This document shows, piece after piece, positions 20,843-30,733 of a DNA stretch of 64,000 bases. The stretch covers positions 1 to 64,000 of the forward strand of contig WHUX01000226.1 of assembly GCA_015179025.1 (NCBI GenBank), written 5' to 3'. The stretch is from Terfezia claveryi. Lineage: Eukaryota; Ascomycota; Pezizomycetes; Pezizales; Pezizaceae. Position 1 is the first letter of the stretch, and every line of letters starts with the position of its first letter. The position numbers and the translations under genes were made by a program. The notes beneath the pieces are model-generated. The model was not told the origin of the DNA and did not search any database. It saw only the letters and a program-made list of their open reading frames with translations.

Positions 20843-21988
20843 TGCAAATACTGTCATTTTGAGTTTAATAGTGCAGGCCAGTATGGTCAACATCTTCGAG
20901 TTCAGCACCCCAATGAGCCAGTGACATCTTCCTCTGATGAGCCACCTGTGAACGTGGAGGAGCCAGTGACAAACTCCAAACGGGGTCGCACCCTCACCTC
21001 AGTGAATCCACAATCCTCCAAACGTCCCAAGAGGGGGTTGATTTCTACCACACATGCTTGCAATTACACTGGCGATACAGAGGAGGATACCATGGACTCC
21101 CAAGGGCTTACTCTGTCAACCCGAGCTTGCGAACAGGGTCCTCATCGTCTTCCACCAGAGCATGCCGCTGGCAAAGTTATCAAGGAGTGCATTTTCCGGT
21201 ATGTTCGAAGCCGGCAGTTTAATCCCCTTTCACCGTTCGCCAATGTGTATGAATACAAGTTGGCTCGGTTCTTCCATGATAGCAAGATCTCGTTAAAACA
21301 GATTGACAAGTTTTTCAAGAACAACCTACTTCCTATCGACCAACCGGAGACCACCAGTGTCCAATTTAAATCTGGCCACACTTGGCGGAACAAGATGCGG
21401 AAGCTTATAGATCAACCTCCATGGCATAAGGGCACAGTTGATTTCCATCTTCAACAGGGTTGTGCGTTCTATTATCGGGACATTCAGCATGCCATAGCAT
21501 ACCTTCTCCAGCAGCGGACGTTTGCAGGACATCTGGTATACAAGCCAGTTCAAGAACTTGATAGAGAGGGTCACCGAGTGTACACAGATATGCATACAGG
21601 CGATTGGTGGTGGAAAATGCAGGTATGCTTGAAGGACACAGATGTTGGGATGGCAAGCTTACTGAAGACGCTGAAGGTCCCCCAGATGACCCTCCCAGTA
21701 GGTTGTACACTAGTTCCAGTTATACTAATATCGGATCAAACATTTCTCACCAACTTTTCTGGGGATAAGAAATTGTGGCCATTATTCATGTCGATTGGCA
21801 ACATCCCCTCACACGTTCGGAACAAACCCACGGCACAGGCATGGATCCTGATAGGCCTTCCACTGATTGGGCCGAAACGCACTAAAGGAATAAAAGGGTT
21901 CTCCACTAAGGAGCAAGAATATGATGCACTCAGAGTCCAGCATACAATCTTGGAACGTATTCTAAAACCCTTGATTCACATATATGAG

Positions 21989-22047
21989 GTATGATAGTCG
22001 TTTAATTTTGCAGCCAGTGAGTGTCCGTTACTAACCAATGGTAGTAG
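21989..22047 (+). other. Transposase intron 1
   Basis: 59 bp with GTATGA donor, CTAAC branch site at 22031-22035 and TAG acceptor. It sits in phase 0 between HIYE and GGGYEVACADEK. An alternative acceptor, TTGCAG near 22013, does not give the conserved continuation. Confidence 0.75.
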
Positions 22048-22280
22048 GGTGGAGGGTACGAAGTAGCCTGCGCCGATGAGAAAGTCAGAAATTGTGTCCC
22101 AATCCTTTCGTGTTGGCTTGCTGATCATATGGAAAATGTGACCATCCATGGTATCAAAACAAATCGATGCCTAATATGTATTGCTACAAAGAGCCAATTG
22201 GGTATGCTGTCCAAAACACCATATCGCACGCGCAATCATCTGGACTATGAGAGGCTATTTCAGGCTGGTGATGTGGACAA

Positions 22281-22331
22281 GTAAGTATGACCAAAGTCCG
22301 GACGTGACGAATCACAGCTAACACCTCCAAG
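22281..22331 (+). other. Transposase intron 2
   Basis: 51 bp with GTAAGT donor, CTAAC at 22318-22322 and AAG acceptor. It joins GDVDK to LDSEGIKPLRNALW with the lysine codon split. Confidence 0.75.
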
Positions 22332-23985
22332 ACTGGACAGCGAAGGAATAAAACCATTACGTAACGCACTGTGGACACAGAAGGGCATCATACCACCCCT
22401 CATGGTGCGTAGGGATATTCTGCATAATATTTTACTTGGACTGCTAAAGCACCTAATGGAATGGATCGAGGGATTTTTACGCAAGCACAAGCGACTCGAG
22501 GCTTTTGATAAAATATGGGAGAATATTCCACCGTATCCTGGGTACCGTCAGCCACAGAAGCGATATCGGCAGATCACAATGTGGAGTGGTGCGGAAATGA
22601 GGGTATCAACCGTGTCATTTTGGTGTGCTTTGCGGCTGCTCTGCGGCAAGTAAAAGACATTCCAGGTCTTTCGGCAGCTGGTCAAGCAGATGCTAAAATA
22701 GCAATTCGATGTGTTCGAGCACTCACCGATTTCTGTCTTATGGCACAGTATCGCAGCCACACACCGCAAACGATAGAGTACATGAATCAGTATCTACGAG
22801 AATTCCATGAGTTCATGCACATCTTCGGCGAATTTCGAGCAAGTAAGGCAGATCGTGAGGAGGCAGTGAAGGCTGGTAAGGATCTGGCAGAGGCGCAGGC
22901 ACGGCAGGCTACTATAGATCAGTATTTCAAGCTCACGGCAACTCAGAGGGCAAAAAAAAGTGCAGGAGATCGAGAAGAGAGGCAACAAGCTGTCCATGAG
23001 ATCCTGCAGCAGGGTACGTTCAACTTTCCTAAAGCTGCACCTTTTGTCGCATTATGGTTCACAGATAGTCGATTTCGGAACTCTCCCCCAGTACTCTACT
23101 GAGATAACAGAAGCCCTTCACAAGCCCCTGAAAGATGCCTATCGGCGCTCCAACCGTGTCGACGTAGCTGAGCAAATTTTGGATTCGATCTCAAGAGACT
23201 ATGCAATCCGTATGAGGGAATTAAACCTGGTTGCATGGAGTCGTGACATAAATCTGGCTGCTGACGTCTTAGAAATGTTAGTTGATTCAGTAGGGGGCCG
23301 AGATTTATCAGGAGGCAAAAGGCGGCTAAGTCGACCCGTTGAGCGTCCGACCTTGGAAGGTAAACAGAGTGCGGATGATTCAAGCAGTATGACACTCTCA
23401 TCCCTGGGTAGTGCTTTAGGTGTATCTGGTCTGGCAGAGCGGTTCTGTGAATATTTAACAATGAATATGGACAGCTCAAGTGGTGCACCAGACCCTGAGA
23501 AGATAGGAAACTATAGGTCGTATTATTATAATGCACTGGTGATTCCGGTTCCACAGTTCCAAGGGGATGGAGAATTGATTCATATGGTTAGGTGGACAGG
23601 GAAAAAGGGGTTCAGGGGGCGGGACAAGTCAAGAGCAGACTGGGTATGGGTTCGGCGGAAACAGCGTGCACCATTGGGGTTGCTAATAGGTCAACTTGAT
23701 GGAAGGATGGTTGGGTGCTTGGAAGGGTTGTTCAGTATCTGCGATGAGATGCAGAGAGTCCACGAGGTTGCGGTGGTGGTCCTTTTGCGACTCCGAGGAC
23801 CAGCAAAGCCAAGTGGGGATGAGGGAATGATCCGGGTGGAGCTCAGGGAGGAATGGAAACAGACGCATGTAATCCGAATTGCGGATATTGAGGGAATGGC
23901 TCACCTGATACCATTGGAGACTGGGAAAACATTGCTGGTAAATAATAGAATAGATCTGAATACATGGAATGAATTATATGCATGA

Positions 23986-24583
23986 AATGTTGAATGAGGT
24001 GAAAGGGTGTGCACTACAATCGTAAATACTAGTGACCAAGAGAAAATGCCGAGGGGATGGGAAACCACAGGCGCTCAAGAGACAGTAGTAGATGTGAGGG
24101 GGTACTGTGGGGAAGGAGCACTGGAGGAGGGAGATGGACGTAGAGGAACTAGTAGATAGAAGGTGTGCGTGAACATAGGGGTTGTGGGAGGATGGGTAGT
24201 TAGTAGTAGGTAGTGGAGGAAGGAAATTATGAGTATCTCCGGCAGCCACCAGGGAGATATCAGGAGCCCGAAAATGCAAGGCGAGCGGCAGAGTGCCGTG
24301 GGAGACAAGAGGTCGGGCAGTGATGGGAGGGTCCCATGGGAGACAGGACATTGGATGGGTATATCAAGGGCGCCGTAGGAGGCAAGTAGTCTGAAGGTTA
24401 TATACAAGGCGCCCTAGGAGACGGACAGAAGATTAGGGAGGCCAGTGGGAGGACAGGGAGACAAGTGGTCCAAAAGGTATATACAGGGCGCTCTGGGAGA
24501 CAGGCAGAAGATTGGAGAGGCCAGTAGGAGGACATGGGAGACAGCTAAAGAGCATGGTCTCCAGGAGACACCATGTGGTGTCT
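23986..24583 (+). repeat. Plavaka 3' flank with GGAGAC subterminal repeats
   Basis: From 24301 to 24569 the motif GGAGAC occurs about seven times, with variants such as GGAGGC, within longer degenerate units (around 24405-24540 two units share TATATACA-GGCGC-CT and AGGCCAGT-GGAGGACA). Such arrays are typical transposase binding sites near the ends of this class. Open frames here on either strand are repeat artefacts. Confidence 0.65.
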
Positions 24584-24609
24584 GGATGCCACTAAAATCA
24601 TTCCTGATG
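24584..24609 (-). repeat. Right terminal inverted repeat of the Plavaka element
   Basis: Read inward on the minus strand it begins CATCAGGAATG and continues to AGTGGCATCC. TA follows at 24610-24611 as the likely target duplication. The same CATCAG...GTGGC(A/G)TC terminus occurs at both ends of 27823-30047 (the left end diverges after CATCAGCAAGAAA) and at 49172. Confidence 0.65.
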
Positions 24610-24611
24610 TA

Positions 24612-24942
24612 CTGCTTTCATTAAGAGTCAAGTATCATCACTAAGATACTGTTGGGCATGTCCTATTGAACTAGTATATTTCAAAATCTCCTCAATTGTT
24701 AGAAGATGTCTGTCCCAAAATTCTTCTGGTGCAAGAGGTAAAGCTATACTAAAATATAGTTTGGTTCCTGCTCCACCTGGTTCTCCTATTTCTATATCCA
24801 TATGCAGATTTATTTCCCCTTCTATATTAGCAACTTCAAATCTGGTCTTTGTGAGAGTTTCTTCTACTAATTTCTTAATATCTTCGGGTAACATAGTTAA
24901 CCGTCTCGACCTCTTAGTCTTCTTACTAAGTTCAGATGACAT
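24612..24942 (-). pseudogene. Element C gag, N-terminal fragment
   Basis: ATG at 24942 opens 104 residues (SKKTKRSRRLTMLPEDIKKL ... LAPEEFWDRHLLTIEE) to a TGA at 24628. The frame continues open to the Plavaka junction, so the stop may be an Arg-to-TGA transition. It holds the position of the gag start in element A (58063) and shares an FWD motif and a basic N-terminus, but similarity is slight. I call it gag on position and context rather than on a defining domain. Confidence 0.45.
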
Positions 24943-24943
24943 T

Positions 24944-25219
24944 ATATCTGATTTTGTCGTCTGTCCTAAACCAAATACAGCTGGTTATGCAATACAATTA
25001 TCGAGTTACTTTTCTTCTTTGGCACCTTACTGTGCTGATAGTGTGGTGGCTGATGATCCTTATAATCTCCATTCAACTGACAGTTCTGTTAGCTCAGTAG
25101 CTCATACGGCTGGTGAGGCTGGATGTCAGGATCCTAATGTTTCTTATAGTCCTGGTTTTTCTTCATGTACTAGTCTAGTATCTAATTCTAGTTCTTCTGC
25201 AAGAGTATCATTTTTCTGA
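24944..25219 (+). CDS. Divergent leader ORF of element C (unknown, Ser-rich)
   Basis: A plus-strand frame runs head to head with gag: its first codon ATA (24944-24946, possibly a mutated ATG) is one base from the gag ATG. It encodes about 91 residues rich in Ser, Ala and Val (SDFVVCPKPNTAGYA ... SSSARVSFF) and ends at TGA 25219. Element A has a frame in the same place and orientation (58095-58361). No domain is recognised. It could be chance, but the shared position in two element families is notable. Confidence 0.3.
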   Translation: MSDFVVCPKPNTAGYAIQLSSYFSSLAPYCADSVVADDPYNLHSTDSSVSSVAHTAGEAGCQDPNVSYSPGFSSCTSLVSNSSSSARVSFF

Positions 25220-25759
25220 TTGGTGTGTTAAGGTAGATGTTAGGGGCACAAGGTATTAGTAGAGATGTCTAGCCTAAGGAAGGTTCTGATGGAGGTAATT
25301 CTTTTCTGGAAGAAATGGCTGTAGTGAAGCAGCGAGATTTGAGCCTTAGGATTGTGATGCTTGGTTGTTAGACCAATTATTCCTAGGACCTGAGGCCAGT
25401 TTTTCAATGGTATATGGATTTACAGGTATAGATATAATGGCGTTACTAGAGTCGAGATGAGTTATCGATCTTATTAGAAAAGTGTTGTGAACGAGGGTGG
25501 ATTGTTTAATGTGGGATACTACTGGCCATTAGAGCTCTGCTTTGCTTGCTTCTAAGTCTTTTGTTGATGTACTGCAGTTGAGAATCTGATGTCTCATTGT
25601 TGGATTTTTTGTTGGCTAGCTAGTTGAATAATGATATCAATTTTATATGTGCACTTGTGTGTCGAATTGTATACACTTGCGTGAGTGTAATGAAGGTATC
25701 CAAAGGTTGATCAGGCCTTGGATTTAAGAGTAAAGGTTAGGTAAGTGTGTTAAAAAAAA
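25220..25759. other. Leader of element C, no supported gene
   Basis: A T/G-rich stretch with short broken frames lies between the divergent ORF and the LTR. It ends in TTAAAAAAAA against the LTR, as in element A (TTAAAAAAA before 59549). The two leaders also share GTTGATCAGGCCTT. Confidence 0.45.
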
Positions 25760-26437
25760 TGTAATGAATGGTACTAGACAGTATTCATTCGGTACTGTTT
25801 ATACAATCTATATCCGTAGGTACGGACATTTGTGTATTTTGGTTCTGCTAAGGTAAGACCTCAGAAGGGTAGTGAAATTACTATGTGGGACATTCCCGAA
25901 GGGAACAGTAATTAACTGGTATAATCTATCTTATATGATTTATGCTATCTAAGCTATATGATCTTGATCTGATCGGAATATAGGCTTGCTTGCTCTGTAT
26001 GCTTACTTGTTGCTTCTTGTTTTTCTGTAGATTCCAGCGGGAATCCAGCGGCCTATTTATACTCCTCTGAGATCTGATGACTAAGGAAATAAATACATTA
26101 AAGGGTGGTATACTAGAAGGTGGTGAGCTGTACAAAAGGGGTCATTTGGCTATAGTAATGAGTCACAAGCCTTAAACAATGGTCATGTGGCTATAGTAAT
26201 GAGTCACACTCCTTAAACAGAGGTCACTCGGCCATAATAAGGGTGTCTTCATATGGCAGGTGCTATAGAACTTCCCATGGCAAATTCTACATACTGTAGA
26301 TACTTAAAAAGCAATAAGAGATGGTTGAAGGCTAGTCCTTTAACTGAGAGGCTTAGTTACATAACATAGTAGTAATATAGGAAATACAAAAGTATGTAAT
26401 TAATTATATAAGCAATGAAACAATGTTCTCCATTACA
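25760..26437 (-). repeat. LTR of family B (5' LTR of element C)
   Basis: 678 bp with TGTAATG...CATTACA ends, reverse complement of the solo LTR at 58744-59422. Composition is close to that copy with moderate transitions. Open frames across it (25926-26135) are LTR sequence. Confidence 0.85.
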
Positions 26438-26960
26438 ATATTGATACTTCCATATCCTATTAATGCATATGTACTAGTAAATAAACATCATGAGGTAATG
26501 TTAAAAAACCTATATAATGCCAAGAAGATACAAGTATCTCAAGCGAACAAACGGCTACTTAATATGGCAAAATCTTTAGTCAGACAACAAGTTATACTTT
26601 TCTCAGAAAATATCAACCTATTGAATATCTCATCTAAACTCATACCAAAATGGCTAAGCTTATTTTCTATTGTTTCTAATAATCAAAAATGCAACAACTA
26701 TAGCCTAAACCTATCTAGTCAATCTGACCTCCACTTTATATATAATACTTTTAATATTAGTAAACTCAAACCTAATTCTGTAAATGATCCTACCTAGTTC
26801 CCTTATAAATAGAACTGGGACCAATTCAAGATAGTTATTATGAAGTTGAAAAGGTATTAAAATTCAGAACAGCTCTTTGAACTGGAGAAAGACAATATAA
26901 GGTCAAATGGCTAAGCTACTCTCTTCAACATAATTCCTAGGTAAATACTAAGGATATCCC
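26438..26960 (+). pseudogene. Element C' Pol C-terminus: integrase tail and chromodomain
   Basis: The plus strand reads SSKLIPKWLSLF and YNTFNISKLKPNSVNDP, the post-integrase 'VFHVSKLKPY' module of Gypsy pol, ending at a stop at 26797. In a shifted frame it then reads EVEKVLKFRTAL-x-TGERQYKVKWLSYS, a chromodomain core, with TGA and TAG stops at positions where Arg and Trp are expected. The pattern matches that of Gypsy-1 and element A, so this was a chromovirus. The first residues of the open frame (26423-26437) are LTR sequence. Confidence 0.7.
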
Positions 26961-27232
26961 CACCAAAATTCTTCAAAACTTCTAAATAACTAGAAGTATA
27001 GAAAATATATTTAAGATAGACTGAATGAATAGAGGAAAACAAATACCATGAACTAGAGATGAAACCTAAGGTCTCATTAAACAAGAACGAAATAGAATCA
27101 TGAGTCAAGAAAATACTAAGAATATTTATGTTAATGCTAATATATTAATAATGTATCAAATTTCAGGATATATAAAAACTAATTTAGCAGAGTGAGAGAA
27201 GAAAAGATAGGAAATACTTTTATATAGGGAAG

Positions 27233-27822
27233 TATGATAGAGAACATTGTTTTATTGCTTATATAGTTGATTATATACTTTTGTATTTCCTATATTACTA
27301 CTATATTATATAACTAAGCCTCTCAGTCAAAGGACTAGCCTTCTACTACTTTCTACTGCTTTATAAGTATCTATAGCATATAGAATTTTTTATAGACAAT
27401 TCCATAGAACCTGCCATATAATTATACCCTCATTATGGCTGCATGACTATTATTTAGGCTATGTGACTCATTACTATAGCCACATAACCTTCTTTGTATA
27501 GCACACTACCTTCTGGTATTCTACCCTTTATTGTATTTATTTCTTTGATTATCAGATCTTAGAAAAATATAAATAGGTCACTAAATTGCTTTTAGAAACT
27601 ATAAGAAAGAGAAGTAAATATCTACAAGCAAGTCTATATACTAATTAGATTAAGATCATATAGCTTAGATAGCACAATTTCATATAAGATAGATTACACT
27701 AGTTAATTACTATTCTCTAGTAGAATATCCTATATAGTAATCTTTTTACCCTTCTGTGGTTCCACCTTAGTAGAACCGAAATATATAAATATCTATATCT
27801 ATAGATATAGATTATATAAATA
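27233..27822 (+). repeat. Family B 3' LTR of element C', first part
   Basis: Begins TATGATAGAGAACATT where the 58744 copy reads TGTAATGGAGAACGTT. It breaks at 27822 with TA and resumes at 30048. Differences from the solo LTR are almost all C-to-T or G-to-A. Confidence 0.8.
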
Positions 27823-27839
27823 CATCAGCAAGAAATCGT

Positions 27840-28107
27840 GTTTGCGTCCTGTGCGTCCGGACGCATAGGACGCATGGGACGCACAGGACGAAAACACAAG
27901 ATCAGGACGCCAAAGCTTGGTGCTCGTGCGTCGGGACGCACTAGCAGCTGGCGCCCGCGCTTGGGACGCAACACTCGCCTATGGCAGGTGTTCCCGCATC
28001 CAGGACGCAACACAAGCGTGCTTCTGCTCCTAGAACGCAACACAAGTGTGTTCCCACGTCTGGGACGCAACACACGCGCTTTGCAGATGCTCGCGCCTCC
28101 TGGACGC
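27840..28107. repeat. Left subterminal GGACGC/GCGTCC array
   Basis: About a dozen GGACGC or GCGTCC hexamers, often in GGGACGCAACAC units, lie within 270 bp of the left end. Mirror-image arrays at the right end suggest transposase binding sites. Translated frames here are repeat artefacts. Confidence 0.75.
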
Positions 28108-28370
28108 AAGATGGAATGGGCTGCTCGTCCCCAACGCTACAGGTTCTACCGCTGGCGTTGCTAACGGAAGACCCACAATCGCTCTCTTCTACAATGCACC
28201 AGCTTGTATGTACGACCCTCTAATACCAGCCAGGTACGTAGCCTCTGTTGCAGCGACTGAATATGCATGCAGCGGAAATATCCATTATATTCGCTAATAA
28301 TTATATACACAGAAGTATTAAGTAATAAATATATACATAAAACATGCACTCACTGCTTTAATTGCCCTAA

Positions 28371-28485
28371 CACTCACTCTAATACTCGCTCCAATAGTCG
28401 CTCTAATACTCCACTAATACTCGCTCTAATACTCGCTCCAATACTCGCTCTCATACTCGCTCTATTACTCGCTCTAATGCTCGCC
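28371..28485 (+). repeat. 12-bp minisatellite, left arm
   Basis: About nine degenerate copies of CTCTAATACTCG occur here. The right arm has the inverse at 29407-29543. Confidence 0.8.
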
Positions 28486-28786
28486 ATAATATGCTGGGAT
28501 CTAATGCACGAGGAAGGGAGGTATATATACAGGAAAACTATAGTTGCCAAGGCCGACTGCTAAGGCCGACAATTTAGACTTTCCGAAGACAATGAGATAA
28601 GGGATAACAAGAGAAGTGGCATGACAGTGATCAATGGCGCTCAGTCCCCTTTCGCCCGCGGGTGCCGTACTATTCAATGCCTGGCCTGGTAATAGTCATA
28701 TTGGGAAATCGTAGTTGTGGTATTGAGATATGTGCGAGTTCATGCTTTGTGATATGTTTCGTAGGAATTTATAAATTTGCGGGCTT

Positions 28787-29105
28787 ATATATATATATGC
28801 GAGAAACTCATGCATTCGCGGGCTTATATATATACGCGAGAAACTCGTGCTTTTGGAGACTTATGTATATATATGCGAGAAACTCGTGCTTTTGGAGACT
28901 TATTTATATATATGCGAGAAATCCATGCATTCACGAGCTTATATATATATATGCGAGAAATCCATGCATTCGCGGGCTTATATATATATGTCTCCAAAAG
29001 CACGAGTTTCTCGCACATATATATATATAAGTCTCCAAAAGCACGAGTTTCTCGCGTATATATATAAGCCTACGAATGCATGAGTTTCTTGCACATATAT
29101 ATATA
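28787..29105. repeat. Central units with TATATATA spacers
   Basis: Units of about 46 bp alternate GCGAGAAACTCGTGCTTTTG or GCGAGAAATCCATGCATTC with TATATATA tracts, inverted about the palindrome centre. They generate periodic pseudo-proteins in several frames that I do not regard as genes. Confidence 0.75.
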
Positions 29106-29406
29106 AGCCCGCGAATTCATGAATTCCTACGAAACATATCACAAAGCGTGAACTCGCACATATCTCAATACTATGACTACGATTTCCCAATATGACTATT
29201 ACCAGGCCAGGCATTGAATAGTACGGCACCCGCGGGCAAAAGGGGGCTGAGCGCCATTGATCACTGTCATGCCACTTCTCTTGTTATCCCTTATCTCATT
29301 GTCTTCGGAAAGTCTAAATTGTCGGCCTTAGCAGTCGGCCTTGGCAACTATGGTTTTCCTGTATATATACCTCCCTTCCCCGTGCATTAGATCCCAGCAC
29401 ATTATG

Positions 29407-29543
29407 GCGAGCATTAGAGCGAGTAATAGAGCGAGTATGAGAGCGAGTATTGGAGCGAGTATTAGAGCGAGTATTAGAGCGAGTATTAGAGCGAGTATTA
29501 GAGTGACTATTAGAGCAAGTATTAGAGCGAGTGTTAGAGCGAT
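29407..29543 (-). repeat. 12-bp minisatellite, right arm
   Basis: Inverse of 28371-28485 in units of AGAGCGAGTATT. It has more copies than the left arm, so the arms have diverged in repeat number. Confidence 0.8.
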
Positions 29544-29805
29544 TGAAGCAGCAAGTGCATGTTTTATGTATATATCTATTACTCAATACTTCTGTGTATT
29601 TAAGTATTAGCGAATACAATGGATATTTTCGCTGCGTGCATATTGAATGGCTGCAATAGCGGCTACGCACCTGGCTGGCTTTAGAGTGGGTGTGCATTGT
29701 ATGAGAGCGATTTGGGGCCCAAAGCTATAGCATTAACAACATCTATTGAGTTGATGATGCCAAGGGAAGCAACTCTAATATTCAGACATTGAAATATGCC
29801 AACCA

Positions 29806-30030
29806 GCATCCGGACGGCTTTGGTTGCCCCAATGGCGTCCAGATTGTGTTGCAACTCAGCCGGGCGTCCAAATTGTATTACAACTCAGCCGGGCGTCCAG
29901 ATTGTGTTACAACTTAGCCAGGCGTCCTGATTGTGTTGCAATGCAGCCAGGCGTCCAGACGCACAAGACGCACAGGACGCATTTGCGCGAGCTCTCACGT
30001 CTGGACGCTAGGCGGTGTGTCTGGACGCCA
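29806..30030. repeat. Right subterminal GCGTCC/GGACGC array
   Basis: Several GGCGTCCAGATTGTGTT-type units lie next to the right terminus, inverse in sense to the left array. Confidence 0.75.
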
Positions 30031-30049
30031 CTTTTTTCTTGCTGATGTA

Positions 30050-30085
30050 GTACCCAATGAATACTAGCTAGTACTATTTATTACA
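30050..30085 (+). repeat. Family B 3' LTR of element C', last part
   Basis: Reads GTACCCAATGAATACTAG... and ends TTATTACA, the LTR end displaced by the fold-back insertion. Confidence 0.75.
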
Positions 30086-30733
30086 TATATGTGGTTGCTT
30101 TATATATATCTTTAATAACTAATTAAAGATAGTTCATATTTCCTATATTAAAAGTAGAGGGCAAGACTAATCTTTATTATCCTTGTCAATTCTGAATATA
30201 CAAAAATCTATTTTTTCTTCTATGATCTTTTTGGTTTATAAAGGTATCATAATAGTTTTTCTAAATAGAATATACTCTTATATATACTTAATATGCAGCT
30301 TTCATAGCTGTACCTCATCAACAAAAATTTTCTTACATTACAACATACTACCAAGCATTACAAAGTTATTTTGTCTTATAGACATTGCCAGCATTGCCAA
30401 CTCTAAACTACTTATATCCTTCTTTTGTATATTAGTAACTCTTATATGTCTATTTTATCCTTTTGCTGTCTAATTTACTTGTAAACAACCCTTTATCTTT
30501 GCCAATATATACTATACTATTGTTTACTTACCTACTCTCTTCTTCTAAAATTACACTTGATATTTATTAAGTACTCTCATACATCTGCCTTGTCATATCT
30601 AACTTGTTTTCTATTTTGTTCTCTCTATTCAATAGGCTAATGTATATATAACTAACTATAATATCTCTCATACATCTCATTCTACCCATAGTAATCTATA
30701 GCTCAATTCAGCCTAATTTAGGTTACTTATTAC
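30086..30733. other. AT-rich flank, no supported gene
   Basis: A T-rich stretch with a 96-codon open frame (30183-30473) made mostly of Ile, Leu, Ser and Phe. This is what random AT-rich DNA gives; I see no homology. Its last 25 bases resemble 49036-49060. Confidence 0.45.

Larger units (their letters stand above)
20843..23985 (+). pseudogene. Plavaka-type transposase with C2H2 finger, two introns and two compensating frameshifts
   Basis: This is the DNA transposase of a Plavaka element (CACTA-related, DDE type). From 20843 the frame gives a C2H2 finger (CKYC...HLRVQH, spacing CX2CX12HX4H). It is followed by the family core: YYRDIQHAIAYLLQ, RVYTDMHTGDWWW, the block GCTLVPVILISDQTFLTNFS, SGDKKLWPLFMSIGNI, and after intron 1 ACADEKVRNCVPILSCWLAD with RCLIC. 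After intron 2 comes MVRRDILHNILLGLLKHLMEW. Near 22601 the frame drops by one base (GGGG apparently reduced to GGG). It returns near 23032 (an extra A before LHLLSHYGSQIVDFGTLPQ), so 430 nt are read in another frame. The C-terminal part, TEITEALHKPLKDAYRRSN onward, ends at TGA 23985. It is broken as written, or the assembly has two indels. A ruined homologue is at about 45500-48150. Confidence 0.82.
1..24609. mobile_element. Plavaka-type DNA transposon with accessory genes A and B (left end outside the window)
   Basis: The transposase at 20843-23985 is followed by a GGAGAC-rich subterminal region and a terminal inverted repeat ending at 24609 next to TA. Genes A and B are minus-strand paralogues upstream. 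Nothing between them and the transposase marks an element end. I therefore infer one transposon, inflated by Gypsy-1, Copia-1 and Copia-2. The left inverted repeat is not visible. If A and B are instead host genes, the element would start somewhere between 19830 and 20843. Confidence 0.5.
24612..26437 (-). mobile_element. Element C: 5' fragment of a minus-strand Gypsy element (LTR, leader, start of gag)
   Basis: An LTR (25760-26437) is followed on the minus strand by about 0.8 kb of leader and a gag-like frame that begins at 24942 and is cut by the Plavaka insertion at 24610. The rest of the element should lie beyond the left end of the Plavaka element. Its right edge joins a plus-strand relative, element C', with no visible duplication here because the left copy is out of view. 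Confidence 0.65.
28171..29717. repeat. Giant imperfect palindrome inside the fold-back element
   Basis: The left arm (about 28171-28900) is the reverse complement of the right arm (about 28989-29717), separated by roughly 90 bp of extra repeat units. Arms include a 12-bp minisatellite (AATACTCGCTCT-like), a unique segment and GCGAGAAACTCGTGC / ATATATAT units near the centre. Transcripts of it would form very long hairpins. No protein is supported. Confidence 0.85.
27823..30047. mobile_element. 2.2-kb fold-back (non-autonomous, Plavaka-like) transposon
   Basis: The element starts CATCAGCAAGAAA (27823) and ends in its inverse TTTCTTGCTGATG (30047). It is flanked by TA on both sides (27821-27822, 30048-30049), inside a family B LTR whose continuity is restored when it is removed. 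It holds GGACGC-rich arrays near both ends and an interior imperfect palindrome of about 730-bp arms. It encodes no transposase. The termini match the Plavaka right end in CATCAG and, at the right, GTGGCGTCC. Composition is far richer in G+C than its surroundings. Confidence 0.8.
26438..30085 (+). mobile_element. Element C': 3' end of a plus-strand chromovirus with its LTR split by a fold-back transposon
   Basis: From 26438 to 27232 lie integrase C-terminus, chromodomain and 3' UTR. The 3' LTR (family B) occupies 27233-27822 and resumes at 30050-30085 after the fold-back insertion. It is RIP-like, AT-rich and older than the transposon inside it. Its 5' portion must lie beyond the inserted element C and the Plavaka element. 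Confidence 0.7.

Noticed and set aside
24060..24407. Two overlapping minus-strand frames downstream of the transposase
   Set aside because: They lie in the GGAGAC repeat region and simply reflect low stop density in repeated sequence.
28662..29229. Several overlapping open frames giving periodic proteins (YIYMRETHAF-like) on both strands
   Set aside because: They are translations of the tandem units in the palindrome, equally open in several frames and both strands; no start context or homology.
27840..30030. Spaced GGACGC repeats suggestive of a CRISPR-like array
   Set aside because: Spacing is irregular, motifs invert between ends, and the DNA is a eukaryotic transposon.
30183..30473. Hydrophobic 96-residue frame resembling a membrane protein
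   Set aside because: T-rich DNA gives Ile/Phe/Leu-rich frames by chance; no start context or homology.
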